Source: Streptococcus sanguinis
GTDB taxonomy: Bacteria; Bacillota; Bacilli; Lactobacillales; Streptococcaceae
NCBI RefSeq assembly: GCF_900475275.1
Contig: NZ_LS483364.1
Location: 372,001-436,000, forward strand
Reading direction: 5' to 3'
Length of the DNA stretch: 64,000 nt
Shown here piece after piece: positions 44,515-54,922 of this stretch. Position 1 is the stretch's first letter. The number at the start of each line of letters is the position of its first letter. The notes under the pieces were generated by a model, which ran no database searches, had not been told where the DNA came from, and saw nothing but the letters and a program-made list of their open reading frames with translations. The position numbers and the translations under genes are program-made.

Positions 44515-45615
44515 ATGTGGGAAAAGCTTAAACAAGTCCACTATATGTTTCATATTGCGCTGGTCTTTATCATCTTTCCAGTGGCGGGAGTAATCAGCGG
44601 GGAATACCCGCTTTTACTCTTGCTTGGGACAGCTATTTTTGTTGCGGCTTACTATGCGGTTTTGCTAAGTAACCATCGCCTTATTCAATTTTTTTCTTGG
44701 TGGTTCTTGGTTGTTTACATATACTATGGTTCTGTCTGGCTAAATACAGGTTTTACCTGGTATATTTTTTATCTATCTAATCTGCTGATTTATGAGCTGG
44801 ATGATGTCTCGTTTAAATCCTGGCGTTTTTGGACCTTTATTGATTTGCAGCCTGCTATTGTGCTGACTAATTATTTGATGGGTCATGTTGGTCCAGCAGA
44901 ACTACTCTTCTTTATTGTCACTTTTCTCTTTTCGGATGGTTTGACCTTTGGTCTCCATCGGATTCAGACGACCGAGCGAATCAAGGAAGAAAAGACCAAA
45001 CAAAATGCCCAGCTGAATCTCTTTCTAGCAGAAAATGAGCGCAATCGGATTGGCCGTGACTTACATGATAGTCTAGGACATACCTTTGCTATGCTCAGTG
45101 TTAAGGCGGAGCTAGCTCAGCAGTTTTTGCAGATGGAAGCCTATGAAAAGGCAGCAAAAGAACTGCAGGAAGTGCAAGAGATCAGCAAGAAGTCCATGGC
45201 TGATGTTCGGCGGATTATTAACGATCTAAAGAATCGGACGCTGGACGAGGAACTAGTGACCATTCGAGCCATGCTGGAGATGAGCGGCGTTCAGGTAAAA
45301 ATAGATAACCAGCTCAATATTGCCAGTATCCCACCGAGTCAGCAGTCAACAATCAGTATGATTTTGCTGGAGGCTGCTACCAATATTATTAAGCATGCCA
45401 AGGCTAAAAAGAGCAATTTTTCTTTGGTAAAGAAAAACGAAAAACTTGTTTTAGACATTCAGGATGATGGTTGTGGTTTTCAGAAGCTGACCGGACGGGA
45501 GTTGCATAGTATTCGAGAGCGGCTGTCTGCCTTATCAGGAAAGCTTGAGATTCTTAGCAGCCAAGATCCAACATGGATTCGAATTGAATTGCCATACGGA
45601 GGGAAGGAAGCATGA
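44515..45615 (+). CDS. sensor histidine kinase, DesK/NarX-type (HisKA_3)
   Basis: A 366-residue kinase. Five or six helices fill residues 1-155. The HisKA_3 segment [22 protein letters not shown] (about 175-196) carries the phospho-acceptor His, followed by HATPase_c with [13 protein letters not shown] (N box) and DIQDDGCGF. It lacks an external sensing domain, so it probably senses the membrane or the exporter itself, as DesK-type kinases do. It overlaps the response regulator by 4 bases. Confidence 0.92.
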   Translation: MWEKLKQVHYMFHIALVFIIFPVAGVISGEYPLLLLLGTAIFVAAYYAVLLSNHRLIQFFSWWFLVVYIYYGSVWLNTGFTWYIFYLSNLLIYELDDVSFKSWRFWTFIDLQPAIVLTNYLMGHVGPAELLFFIVTFLFSDGLTFGLHRIQTTERIKEEKTKQNAQLNLFLAENERNRIGRDLHDSLGHTFAMLSVKAELAQQFLQMEAYEKAAKELQEVQEISKKSMADVRRIINDLKNRTLDEELVTIRAMLEMSGVQVKIDNQLNIASIPPSQQSTISMILLEAATNIIKHAKAKKSNFSLVKKNEKLVLDIQDDGCGFQKLTGRELHSIRERLSALSGKLEILSSQDPTWIRIELPYGGKEA

Positions 45616-46211
45616 AACTTTTGTTAGCAGAAGATCAAAGTATGCTGAGAGATGCTCTAGCTCAGCTCTTGCAGCTGCAGCCAGATGTCGAAGAAGTCTA
45701 TCAGGCCGCGGATGGGCAGAAGGCCATTGACTGTCTCAAGTCAGAAACTCTTGATGTAGCTATTTTGGACGTGGAAATGCCCCACCAGACCGGCCTAGAT
45801 GTTCTCGAATGGGTTAAGGCCAATCGACCCAACATCAAGGTCATCATCGTCACAACCTTCAAGCGACCGGGCTACTTTGAGCGAGCTGTTAAGGCGGATG
45901 TAGATGCTTATGTGCTCAAAGAGCGCAGCATTGCGGATTTGATGAAAACCATCCATACCGTTCTAGATGGGCAAAAGGAATATTCGCCGGAATTGATGGA
46001 GGTGCTAATGACCAGTAGGAACCCTCTCTCTCAGCAGGAGAGGCTAGTCCTGCAAGCTGCGGCGACTGGCCTGTCCAATAAAGAAATTGCTGAAAAACTC
46101 TACCTGTCAAATGGAACGGTTCGTAACTATATGTCTGCTATTTTGACCAAGCTAGATGCTGAAAATCGAACAGAAGCAGTCCGAATCGGGCAAGAGAAAG
46201 GCTGGTTATAG
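45612..46211 (+). CDS. response regulator, NarL/LuxR family
   Basis: A 199-residue regulator. The receiver domain has the phospho-acceptor Asp in [14 protein letters not shown] (about 50-63), with Lys in VLKERS (about residue 101). The C-terminal LuxR-type helix-turn-helix reads [40 protein letters not shown]. It is cognate to the sensor kinase just upstream, with a 4-base overlap. It probably activates the operon through the TGACAT palindromes at 42699. Confidence 0.93.
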   Translation: MKLLLAEDQSMLRDALAQLLQLQPDVEEVYQAADGQKAIDCLKSETLDVAILDVEMPHQTGLDVLEWVKANRPNIKVIIVTTFKRPGYFERAVKADVDAYVLKERSIADLMKTIHTVLDGQKEYSPELMEVLMTSRNPLSQQERLVLQAAATGLSNKEIAEKLYLSNGTVRNYMSAILTKLDAENRTEAVRIGQEKGWL

Positions 46212-46297
46212 CTGGGAGATTCAGCTTTGGAGAAAAGGTGGGATAAGATAGTTTTTAGCTAAAGAAAATATTTGTGTGAGGTATATTCCAACGGAGT

Positions 46298-46328
46298 GTC
46301 GGGACTATAAATATAGTTCTGACTTTTT
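46298..46328 (+). terminator. terminator after the two-component operon
   Basis: GTCGGGACTATA pairs with TATAGTTCTGAC (with G-T pairs), followed by five T. The tip pairs would open to make a normal loop. Confidence 0.75.
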
Positions 46329-46390
46329 ATCTTTTATTAGAAAAAACATTCGGATTTAGAGAAAAAATGTAGAAAAACATTCTGCATGGC

Positions 46391-46418
46391 TTGCAATTTT
46401 TTTCAAAAATGTTATCAT
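46391..46418 (+). promoter_or_regulatory. ilvB promoter
   Basis: TTGCAA (46391-46396), 16 bases, TATCAT (46413-46418). It is downstream of the hairpin at 46298, so the ilv operon is transcribed separately. Confidence 0.8.
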
Positions 46419-46434
46419 AGTAGAAAGCTTTTTG

Positions 46435-46449
46435 AATTTTTAGAAAATT
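46435..46449. promoter_or_regulatory. CodY box upstream of ilvB
   Basis: AATTTTTAGAAAATT differs from the CodY consensus AATTTTCWGAAAATT at one position. It lies 17-31 bases after the -10 box, where bound CodY would act as a roadblock or block initiation when branched-chain amino acids are plentiful. Confidence 0.85.
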
Positions 46450-46471
46450 GTAAATAAATGAAAGGGGAAGA

Positions 46472-48172
46472 ATGGAGAAAATCAAATTAGAAACTTCTAA
46501 GACAGGCTCAGAGCTTGTGTTAGAAACCTTGAAAAATCTTGGTGTTGATACGATTTTTGGCTATCCCGGCGGCGCTGTACTGCCGCTTTATGATGCTATT
46601 TATAGTTTTGAAGGCATCCGTCATATTCTAGGCCGCCATGAGCAAGGCTGTGTTCACGAAGCAGAAGGCTATGCGAAGTCTACTGGGGAAATCGGAGTTG
46701 CAGTTGTGACTAGCGGTCCGGGAGCGACCAATGCCATTACCGGTATTGCCGATGCCATGAGTGATAGCGTCCCCCTTTTAGTCTTTACTGGTCAGGTAGC
46801 CAAGGCTGGGATCGGTAAAGATGCTTTTCAGGAAGCGGATATTGTTGGGATTACGACTCCTATTACCAAGTACAATTATCAGGTGCGGGAGACGGCAGAA
46901 ATTCCGCGTATTATTACAGAAGCTATTCACATTGCGACGACAGGTCGTCCTGGGCCAGTCGTTATTGATTTGCCTAAGGATGTCTCGGCTCTGGAAACAG
47001 ACTTTATCTACGACAGCAAGTTGCATCTGCCGAGTTACCAGCCGACTATTGAGCCTAATGAATTGCAGATTAAGAAGATTATCAAACAAATCTCTAAGGC
47101 TAAAAAGCCGGTCCTTCTTTCGGGAGGTGGTATTAGCTATGCCGAGGCAGCAGCGGAATTGGTTGCGTTTGCGGAGCGTTATCAGATTCCAGTGGTCACT
47201 AGCTTGTTAGGTCAGGGAACTATTGCGACAGACCATCCTTTGTTCTTAGGTATGGGTGGAATGCACGGTTCTTTTGCGGCCAATATTGCTATGACTGAGG
47301 CTGACTTTATGATTAGTATCGGCTGCCGCTTTGATGACCGTCTGACCGGTAATCCGAAAACCTTTGCCAAGAACGCTAAAGTAGCACATATTGATATTGA
47401 CCCAGCGGAAATTGGAAAAATTATCAGCGTAGATATTCCTATCGTAGGGGATGCTAAGAAAGCCCTGCAGATGCTGTTGAATGAAGAGCAGGTGCATAAT
47501 AATACCAGCAAGTGGATTGAAAAAGTAACGCAAGATAAGGAACGGGTTCGCTCATATGATAAGAAAGAACGTGTTGTACAGCCTCAAGCTGTCATTGAGC
47601 GCGTTGGTGAGCTGACCAAGGGTGATGCCATCGTTGTAACAGACGTTGGTCAGCACCAGATGTGGGCCGCCCAATATTATCCGTATAAAAACGAGCGTCA
47701 ACTGGTAACGTCTGGTGGTCTAGGAACCATGGGCTTCGGTGTTCCAGCAGCGATTGGGGCTAAGATTGCCAACCCGGATAAGGAAGTGGTGCTCTTTGTT
47801 GGAGATGGTGGCTATCAGATGACAAACCAAGAGATGGCTATTCTCAATATCTATAAGATTCCGATTAAGGTCATCATGCTTAACAATCATTCGTTAGGCA
47901 TGGTGCGCCAGTGGCAGGAAGCTTTCTATGATGGTCGTACCTCTGAGTCTGTCTTTGAAACATTGCCAGATTTCCAGCTCATGGCTCAGGCCTATGGTGT
48001 TAAATCCTATAAATTTGACAATCCGGAGACTATTGTCCAGGATTTGGAAGTGCTGAAGGAAGATGTACCGATGTTTATCGAGGTAGATATTTCTCGCAAG
48101 GAGCACGTTCTTCCAATGGTGCCGGCCGGCAAGAGCAATCATGAGATGTTGGGGGTGAAGTTCCATGCGTAG
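46472..48172 (+). CDS. ilvB: acetolactate synthase large subunit
   Basis: A 566-residue thiamine-diphosphate enzyme that condenses pyruvate to acetolactate (or with 2-oxobutyrate to acetohydroxybutyrate), the first common step to Val, Leu and Ile. The catalytic Glu is in GRHEQGCVHEAEGYAKS, and the ThDP motif is GDGGYQMTNQEMAILNIYKIPIKVIMLNN (about 441-469). FAD-site and other core blocks are intact. It overlaps ilvN by 8 bases. Regulated by CodY from the upstream box. Confidence 0.97.
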   Translation: MEKIKLETSKTGSELVLETLKNLGVDTIFGYPGGAVLPLYDAIYSFEGIRHILGRHEQGCVHEAEGYAKSTGEIGVAVVTSGPGATNAITGIADAMSDSVPLLVFTGQVAKAGIGKDAFQEADIVGITTPITKYNYQVRETAEIPRIITEAIHIATTGRPGPVVIDLPKDVSALETDFIYDSKLHLPSYQPTIEPNELQIKKIIKQISKAKKPVLLSGGGISYAEAAAELVAFAERYQIPVVTSLLGQGTIATDHPLFLGMGGMHGSFAANIAMTEADFMISIGCRFDDRLTGNPKTFAKNAKVAHIDIDPAEIGKIISVDIPIVGDAKKALQMLLNEEQVHNNTSKWIEKVTQDKERVRSYDKKERVVQPQAVIERVGELTKGDAIVVTDVGQHQMWAAQYYPYKNERQLVTSGGLGTMGFGVPAAIGAKIANPDKEVVLFVGDGGYQMTNQEMAILNIYKIPIKVIMLNNHSLGMVRQWQEAFYDGRTSESVFETLPDFQLMAQAYGVKSYKFDNPETIVQDLEVLKEDVPMFIEVDISRKEHVLPMVPAGKSNHEMLGVKFHA

Positions 48173-48641
48173 AATGTTGACAGCTAAACTCCAAAACCGT
48201 TCGGGGGTTCTGAACCGCTTCACGGGTGTCCTTTCCAGACGTCAGGTTAATATTGAGAGTATCTCAGTCGGAACGACGGAAAATCCGGAAGTATCCCGTA
48301 TCACCATTATCATTGATGTGGCTTCATTGGCAGAAGTCGAGCAGATTATCAAGCAGCTCAATCGTCAGATTGATGTGATTCGGGTTCGAGATATCACGGA
48401 CCGTCCTCACTTAGAGCGTGAAGTGATTCTGGTTAAGGTCTCAGCTCCAGCTGATAAGCGAGCAGAGATTCTGTCTATTATCCAGCCATTCCGGGCGACA
48501 GTTGTGGATGTAGCACCTAGCTCCATTACCGTTCAGATGACCGGTGATGCGGAGAAGAGCGAAGCCTTGCTTCGGGTCATCCGCCCATATGGTATCAAAA
48601 ATATTGCTCGGACTGGAGCGACAGGCTTTACCCGAGATTAA
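48165..48641 (+). CDS. ilvN: acetolactate synthase small (regulatory) subunit
   Basis: A 158-residue subunit with an N-terminal ACT domain (about 5-75; RMLTAKLQNRSGVLNRFTGVLSRRQVNIESISVG) that binds valine for feedback inhibition, and the C-terminal domain that activates IlvB. Normal length. It overlaps ilvB by 8 bases. Also called ilvH in some streptococci. Confidence 0.95.
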   Translation: MRRMLTAKLQNRSGVLNRFTGVLSRRQVNIESISVGTTENPEVSRITIIIDVASLAEVEQIIKQLNRQIDVIRVRDITDRPHLEREVILVKVSAPADKRAEILSIIQPFRATVVDVAPSSITVQMTGDAEKSEALLRVIRPYGIKNIARTGATGFTRD

Positions 48642-48672
48642 ACCAAACCTTTAATTTGTTAAAACCGCCTAA

Positions 48673-49728
<1,056 letters not shown>

Positions 49729-49750
49729 GATAAAAAGCATATAAGACATT

Positions 49751-49785
49751 AGGGGTTGGAATGCGAATTCCCAGCCCCTTGTTTT
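49751..49785 (+). terminator. hairpin between ilvC and ilvA
   Basis: AGGGGTTGG pairs with CCAGCCCCT (one G-T), followed by TGTTTTGCTT. The tail is imperfect, so it may be a partial terminator that lowers ilvA. Confidence 0.6.
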
Positions 49786-49827
49786 GCTTGATAGAGAATA
49801 AACTGGAAAGACAGGGAAGGAAAAAAT

Positions 49828-51078
49828 ATGCTCAGAGCAAAAGATATCACGCATGCTCATAAAGTGTTAAAAGATGTGGTTGTCAATACACCTCTTGACT
49901 ACGACCATTATTTGTCAGAGAAGTACCAGGCTAAGATTTACCTAAAGAAAGAAAATATGCAGCGGGTGCGCTCTTTTAAACTTCGTGGGGCTTATTATGC
50001 CATTTCTCAACTTAACGAAGAAGAACGTCAGCGTGGAGTTGTCTGTGCTTCTGCGGGAAATCACGCCCAAGGAGTGGCCTATACTTGTAAGGAAATGAAA
50101 ATTCCAGCAACTATTTTTATGCCCATCACGACTCCTCAGCAGAAGATTGGCCAAGTCCGCTTCTTTGGTGGTGAATTTGTGGATATCAAGCTGGTTGGAG
50201 ATACCTTTGATGCTTCGGCCAAGGCTGCGCTTGACTATACTAAGGCTGAAAACCGCACCTTTATCGATCCTTTTGATAATGAAGATGTCCAAGCTGGTCA
50301 AGGAACAGTGGCTTATGAAATCTTAGACGAGGCCAAGAGAGAAGCTATCGATTTTCATGCAGTTTTAGTACCAGTTGGTGGCGGCGGACTGATATCAGGA
50401 GTCTCAACCTATATCAAAGAAAGTCAGCCAGCTATCGAAGTTGTTGGTGTGGAAGCCAACGGTGCCCGCAGTATGAAAGCAGCTTTTGAAGCTGGAGGTC
50501 CGGTCAAGCTTAAAGAAATCGACAAATTTGCTGACGGCATCGCAGTACAGAAGGTTGGTGAGTCAACCTATGAGGTTACACAAAAGAATGTTCAAAACCT
50601 TATCGGTGTAGATGAAGGGCTTATTTCAGAGACCATCATTGACCTATACTCCAAGCAAGGGATTGTCGCAGAGCCAGCTGGTGCGGCAAGTGTTGCTGCT
50701 TTGGAAGTTCTGAGCGAGTATATCAAGGGGAAGACTATCTGTTGCATTATCTCAGGTGGTAATAATGACATCAACCGTATGCCAGAGATGGAAGAACGGG
50801 CGCTTATTTATGATGGTATCAAGCATTATTTCGTGGTTAACTTCCCGCAGCGTCCGGGTGCCCTGAGAGAATTTGTGAATGATATTTTAGGACCCAATGA
50901 CGATATCACTCGTTTTGAATATATCAAGCGGGCAAGCAAGGGAACGGGACCAGTTTTGATTGGTATTTCTCTGGCAGATAAGCATGATTATGCTTCTTTG
51001 ATTAACCGTATTGAGCAGTTTGATCCGTCCTTTATCAATCTGAACGGGAATGAAACACTCTACAATATGCTTGTCTGA
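49828..51078 (+). CDS. ilvA: threonine ammonia-lyase (threonine deaminase)
   Basis: A 416-residue PLP enzyme converting threonine to 2-oxobutyrate for isoleucine synthesis. The PLP Lys is K51 in RSFKLRGAY, and the glycine loop is VGGGGLISG. The C-terminal regulatory part (about 325-416) contains a single ACT-like unit (YFVVNFPQRPGALREFVNDILG), the short form usual in Firmicutes. It is the last gene of the ilv cluster, separated from ilvC by a hairpin. Confidence 0.96.
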   Translation: MLRAKDITHAHKVLKDVVVNTPLDYDHYLSEKYQAKIYLKKENMQRVRSFKLRGAYYAISQLNEEERQRGVVCASAGNHAQGVAYTCKEMKIPATIFMPITTPQQKIGQVRFFGGEFVDIKLVGDTFDASAKAALDYTKAENRTFIDPFDNEDVQAGQGTVAYEILDEAKREAIDFHAVLVPVGGGGLISGVSTYIKESQPAIEVVGVEANGARSMKAAFEAGGPVKLKEIDKFADGIAVQKVGESTYEVTQKNVQNLIGVDEGLISETIIDLYSKQGIVAEPAGAASVAALEVLSEYIKGKTICCIISGGNNDINRMPEMEERALIYDGIKHYFVVNFPQRPGALREFVNDILGPNDDITRFEYIKRASKGTGPVLIGISLADKHDYASLINRIEQFDPSFINLNGNETLYNMLV

Positions 51079-51173
51079 TTGTAAAGATATTTTAGCCTAA
51101 TTTGTATGCTTTCGTTTGAAACTGCAAATTAAATATGTTAGAATATACTATAGTGAATCAAGGAGGCTTGAAC

Positions 51174-52067
51174 ATGTTTTTTATTCCATTTTTCTTTATC
51201 ATATTGATCATAATCTTAATATTCTTGCTGCTTAGTGCAGTCTATGTGGTTCGTCAGCAATCTGTGGCAATCATTGAGCGTTTTGGACGCTATCACAAAA
51301 CCAGCAGCAGTGGTATCAATTTCCGTCTTCCTTTAGGGATTGACAAGATAGCAGCTCGCGTTCAGCTGCGTTTGCTGCAGAGCGAGATTGTCGTTGAGAC
51401 CAAGACACAGGATAATGTTTTCGTAACTATGAATGTTGCGACCCAGTATCGTGTAAATGAGAACAACGTAATTGATGCTTATTACAAACTTATGCGGCCA
51501 GAAGCACAGATTAAGTCCTATATTGAAGATGCCCTTCGTTCCTCCGTTCCAAAACTGACCTTGGATGAGCTCTTTGAAAAGAAGGACGAAATTGCCCTAG
51601 AGGTCCAAAAACAGGTAGCTGAAGAAATGTCGACCTATGGCTATATCATTGTCAAAACCTTGATTACCAAGGTTGAGCCTGATGCTGAAGTTAAACAGTC
51701 TATGAACGAAATCAATGCGGCGCAGCGTAAGCGTGTGGCTGCTCAGGAATTGGCTGAAGCGGATAAGATTAAGATTGTGACAGCTGCCTCTGCAGAAGCT
51801 GAGAAAGACCGCCTGCATGGGGTTGGTATTGCCGAGCAGCGGAAGGCCATTGTGGATGGTTTGGCAGATTCGATCAAGGAATTGAAGGGCGCCAACATTG
51901 AGTTGACAGAAGAGCAGATTATGTCTATTCTTTTGACCAATCAGTACCTGGATACGCTGAATAATTTTGCAGATAGTTCGGGTAATAATACCATCTTCCT
52001 TCCAGCAAATCCAGAAGGTGTCGAAAGTATTCGGACTCAGATACTTTCAGCCCTCAAAGCTAAGTAA
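51174..52067 (+). CDS. SPFH/stomatin (band 7) family membrane protein
   Basis: A 297-residue protein. An N-terminal helix (about 5-25) anchors a band 7 domain: VRQQSVAIIERFGRYHKTSSSGINFRLP, then VETKTQDNVFVTMNVATQYRV. The C-terminal half is a coiled coil ending in IFLPANPEGVES. Such proteins form oligomeric membrane scaffolds. I chose ATG 51174 with AAGGAGG before it; an upstream ATG at 51135 has no ribosome site. No partner NfeD gene is adjacent. Confidence 0.9.
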   Translation: MFFIPFFFIILIIILIFLLLSAVYVVRQQSVAIIERFGRYHKTSSSGINFRLPLGIDKIAARVQLRLLQSEIVVETKTQDNVFVTMNVATQYRVNENNVIDAYYKLMRPEAQIKSYIEDALRSSVPKLTLDELFEKKDEIALEVQKQVAEEMSTYGYIIVKTLITKVEPDAEVKQSMNEINAAQRKRVAAQELAEADKIKIVTAASAEAEKDRLHGVGIAEQRKAIVDGLADSIKELKGANIELTEEQIMSILLTNQYLDTLNNFADSSGNNTIFLPANPEGVESIRTQILSALKAK

Positions 52068-52175
52068 AGAAAATTCAGAATTATTTAATTTGTTCGAATT
52101 TGGTTTGTTTAAGTTGACAAACTGTATAAAAACAATTATAGTAGTTGATGTAGCTAGAATAGAGAGGAGTAAGAA

Positions 52176-52391
52176 ATGGCTAAATCTAATTTCGAGAAAG
52201 TAGAATCTGTTGTTAGTTGGGTACGTGATAAGAAGATCACTGGTTACCGTATTAGTAAAGAAACAAATGCACGTGAAATGTCTATCATTGCTCTTGCTCA
52301 AGGACGTGCAAAAGTGAAAAATATCTCTTTTGAAACAGCTCTTGGCTTGATTGATTTCTACGACAAAAACCATGAAAAATTTGAAGACTAA
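52176..52391 (+). CDS. small protein resembling a Cro/CI-type HTH
   Basis: A 71-residue protein of unknown function, MAKSNFEKVESVVSWVRD... . The stretch TGYRISKETNAREMSIIALAQGRAKVKNISFETALGLIDFYD has the spacing of a phage-type helix-turn-helix (a helix with RISKET, a recognition helix with REMSIIALAQGR, then an interface helix). It starts behind AGGAGTAAGAA with its own -10-like TATAAA upstream. A strong terminator follows. The regulatory role is a suggestion only. Confidence 0.65.
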   Translation: MAKSNFEKVESVVSWVRDKKITGYRISKETNAREMSIIALAQGRAKVKNISFETALGLIDFYDKNHEKFED

Positions 52392-52433
52392 ACTTCAAAA
52401 TTGTGCAACTGATATTGCTCATTAAATCAAAAA

Positions 52434-52470
52434 AGGAATCTGGACTTAGTTCCAGATTCCTTTTTTTGTT
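52434..52470. terminator. bidirectional terminator between 52176 gene and glnQ-like gene
   Basis: GGAATCTGGA pairs with TCCAGATTCC across a 6-base loop, flanked by A on one side and T on the other. Serves both convergent genes. Confidence 0.9.
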
Positions 52471-52488
52471 TTTGAAAATAGAAGTAAT

Positions 52489-53229
52489 TTAGCTGAGGAA
52501 GCGTTGCAGGAATTCTTTAGTTCTTTCTTCTTTGGGATTGGTGAAGATATCCTGCGGGCTGCCAGCTTCAGCAATGACGCCCTTGTCCATAAAGATAACA
52601 TGGCTGGAAACATCACGGGCAAATTCCATTTCGTGGGTCACGACAATCATTGTCAGCCCTTCCTGAGCTAGTTCTTTCATGATTTTCAGAACTTCACCGA
52701 CCATTTCAGGGTCGAGGGCTGAAGTCGGCTCGTCAAAGAGGATGGCATCAGGATTCATGGAGAGGGCGCGGGCAATAGCGACCCGCTGCTTCTGACCTCC
52801 TGAGAGTTGCTTAGGCTTGGCCTGCCAGTATTGCTCGCCCATGCCAACTTTGTTGAGGTTTTCTTTGGCAATTTTCTCGGCTTCTGACCGTTCTTTTTTC
52901 AGAACTGTTGTCTGAGCGACGATAGTGTTTTCAAGGACATTAAGATTCTCGAAGAGATTGAAAGACTGAAAGACCATGCCCAGCTTTTCACGGTAATGGG
53001 TCAAGTCGTAATTCTCGTCCAGAACATTCTTGCCGCGATAGAAAATCTGTCCGCCAGTTGGCGTTTCCAGAAGGTTAATGGAGCGCAGGAAGGTTGACTT
53101 TCCGCTGCCGGAGCTGCCGATGATGGAAATCACTTCTCCTTTATGAACGGTGAGGGAGATGTCCTTGAGGACTTGGTTTTCACCGTAGGACTTCTTGAGG
53201 TTTTTAATTTCTAAAATGGTTTCTGTCAT
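52489..53229 (-). CDS. amino acid ABC transporter ATP-binding protein (GlnQ-type)
   Basis: A 246-residue polar amino acid ATPase. Walker [10 protein letters not shown] (about 37-45), signature LSGGQKQRV and Walker [12 protein letters not shown] are all intact, with the H-loop in [12 protein letters not shown]. It lies after, and overlaps by 4 bases, the fused binding protein-permease gene on the same strand. The likely substrate is glutamine or another polar amino acid, but it is not settled by sequence. Confidence 0.93.
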   Translation of the reverse strand: MTETILEIKNLKKSYGENQVLKDISLTVHKGEVISIIGSSGSGKSTFLRSINLLETPTGGQIFYRGKNVLDENYDLTHYREKLGMVFQSFNLFENLNVLENTIVAQTTVLKKERSEAEKIAKENLNKVGMGEQYWQAKPKQLSGGQKQRVAIARALSMNPDAILFDEPTSALDPEMVGEVLKIMKELAQEGLTMIVVTHEMEFARDVSSHVIFMDKGVIAEAGSPQDIFTNPKEERTKEFLQRFLS

Positions 53230-54791
53230 GATTTTACTTCTCCTGTCTGCATTTGATTGGCACCTGTCGTGTAGTTGTCTGTGTCGAAGCGTTTTTCAAC
53301 ATAGCGCAGGATGCGTGTCACGCTGAATGTCAGGACAAAGTAGATTACAGCGATGATGGTAAAGGTTTGGAAGTATTGGTAGGTCTGGGTAGCGATAGTA
53401 TTTCCAGAGAAATAAAGCTCGACTACCGAGATAACGTTCAGCACAGATGTATCCTTGATATTGATGACAAATTCGTTACCGGTTGCGGGCAGAATATTGC
53501 GGACGACCTGAGGCAGAACAATCTTGCGCATGGTCTGACCATGAGTCATACCCAGTGCTGTTGCGGCTTCAAATTGCCCTTTATCAACAGCAAATATACC
53601 ACCGCGGACAATCTCACTCATATAAGCTCCAGTATTGATGGAGACGATGAAAATGGCCGCGATAGTTCGGTCGATAGAGATTCCGAAAGCCTGGGCTGTT
53701 CCGTAGTAGATAACCATGGACTGAACAATCATTGGAGTTCCACGGAAAATCTCAATATAGATATTTAAGAACCAGCCGAAGATTTTTTGCAGTGATGCCA
53801 GGAGTTTATTCTTAGAAGCTGGTGCCGTCCGATAAACTCCAATCAGCAGTCCGATGATGAGGCCTGCAATGGTTCCTGTTATCGAAATAAGCAAGGTCAA
53901 CCCAGCTCCGCGTAGGAATTGAGGCCAGTTTTCAGCCAGAATCTTAGCAACTTGACTGAAGAATGATTCATTCGTTGTTTCACTATCCGTATCAACAGGC
54001 TGTTTCTGAATCATCTCATCCATCAGCTTGACTTGGTCATTGGTAGTAATCTTAGCGATTGCTGCATTGGCTTGCTCGATACGATTGTCATCCTTGCGCA
54101 TCCCAATGGCAATGGAAGCATCTTCTTCGCCGACTTCAAAGCCTTTCTCAAATTGAATCATTTTGAAGTTGGAGTTGGCAGTCTCGGCAGTCAAGGCTTC
54201 TGGCCGCTCAGAGATATAGCCATCAATAACACCGGATTCTAAGGCTTGACGCATCTGAGCAAAATCGCCCATAGCTGTTTCTTTTTTGGCACCAGGCAGT
54301 TGGTCAATGAGATTGTAGAGATAAACTCCTTGCTGGGAAGTGACTTTAGCGTCTTTGAAGTCTTCTAGAGTCTTAGCAGATGCATATTTTCCATCTTTAC
54401 GAACTAGGAGAACTGGCTCGCTGGTGTAGTAACTGTTGGAAAAGGCGATTTCCTTTTTCCGCTCGGCAGTTGGGCTCATACCTGCAATAATCATGTCAAT
54501 TTTGCCGGAAGTCAGAGCAGGAATCAAGCCATTCCAGGAAGTCTTGACAACCAGAGGTTCCTTACCCATCTCTTGAGCAATTTTTTTGGCAATCTGCACA
54601 TCGTATCCGTTGGCATATTGGTTGGTGCCTTCGATTTTTACAGCACCGTTGGAATCGTCATCCTGAGTCCAGTTGAAGGGCGCGTAGGCTGCTTCCATAC
54701 CGATTCTCAGGTAGTCATCGGCCTGAATAACATGGATCGTTCCTAAGGTGACCAGGAGGGCTGTAAATAAAGTGAGTAATAATTTCTTCAT
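53226..54791 (-). CDS. fused amino acid-binding protein and ABC permease (GlnH-GlnP type)
   Basis: A 521-residue fusion. A signal peptide covers residues 1-24. A periplasmic-type binding domain (family 3; [16 protein letters not shown]... and [14 protein letters not shown]) fills about 28-265. A linker follows, and a five-helix permease domain with an EAA loop ([26 protein letters not shown]) fills about 290-500. Such SBP-permease fusions are common in lactic acid bacteria and streptococci. The ATPase is encoded next. Confidence 0.92.
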   Translation of the reverse strand: MKKLLLTLFTALLVTLGTIHVIQADDYLRIGMEAAYAPFNWTQDDDSNGAVKIEGTNQYANGYDVQIAKKIAQEMGKEPLVVKTSWNGLIPALTSGKIDMIIAGMSPTAERKKEIAFSNSYYTSEPVLLVRKDGKYASAKTLEDFKDAKVTSQQGVYLYNLIDQLPGAKKETAMGDFAQMRQALESGVIDGYISERPEALTAETANSNFKMIQFEKGFEVGEEDASIAIGMRKDDNRIEQANAAIAKITTNDQVKLMDEMIQKQPVDTDSETTNESFFSQVAKILAENWPQFLRGAGLTLLISITGTIAGLIIGLLIGVYRTAPASKNKLLASLQKIFGWFLNIYIEIFRGTPMIVQSMVIYYGTAQAFGISIDRTIAAIFIVSINTGAYMSEIVRGGIFAVDKGQFEAATALGMTHGQTMRKIVLPQVVRNILPATGNEFVINIKDTSVLNVISVVELYFSGNTIATQTYQYFQTFTIIAVIYFVLTFSVTRILRYVEKRFDTDNYTTGANQMQTGEVKS

Positions 54792-54885
54792 GGGTTTCTC
54801 CTGCTTATCTAATAATAGTTCTTCCTATTCTATCGAAAATTACCGTTCTTTTCAATCCTAGTAAGCCCTTACTTGATAAAAATGA

Positions 54886-54891
54886 TATAAT
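54886..54891 (+). promoter_or_regulatory. -10 box of the DUF2207 gene
   Basis: TATAAT with TGA before it (extended -10), 31 bases upstream of ATG 54923. Confidence 0.55.
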
Positions 54892-54922
54892 AGAACAAAA
54901 TATCTGTAAAGAGAGGTTGAGT

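Noticed and set aside
46212..46390. T-box riboswitch or leader peptide ahead of ilvB
   Set aside because: No T-box sequence, no specifier-like structure and no run of Ile/Leu/Val codons. The hairpin at 46298 precedes the ilvB promoter, so it ends the upstream operon.
51135..51173. SPFH protein start at ATG 51135
   Set aside because: No ribosome site, and the stretch does not look like the family N-terminus. ATG 51174 has AAGGAGG at good spacing.
53253..53768. A 171-residue plus-strand frame opposite the fused permease
   Set aside because: Shadow frame over a conserved permease domain with low-complexity composition and no ribosome site.
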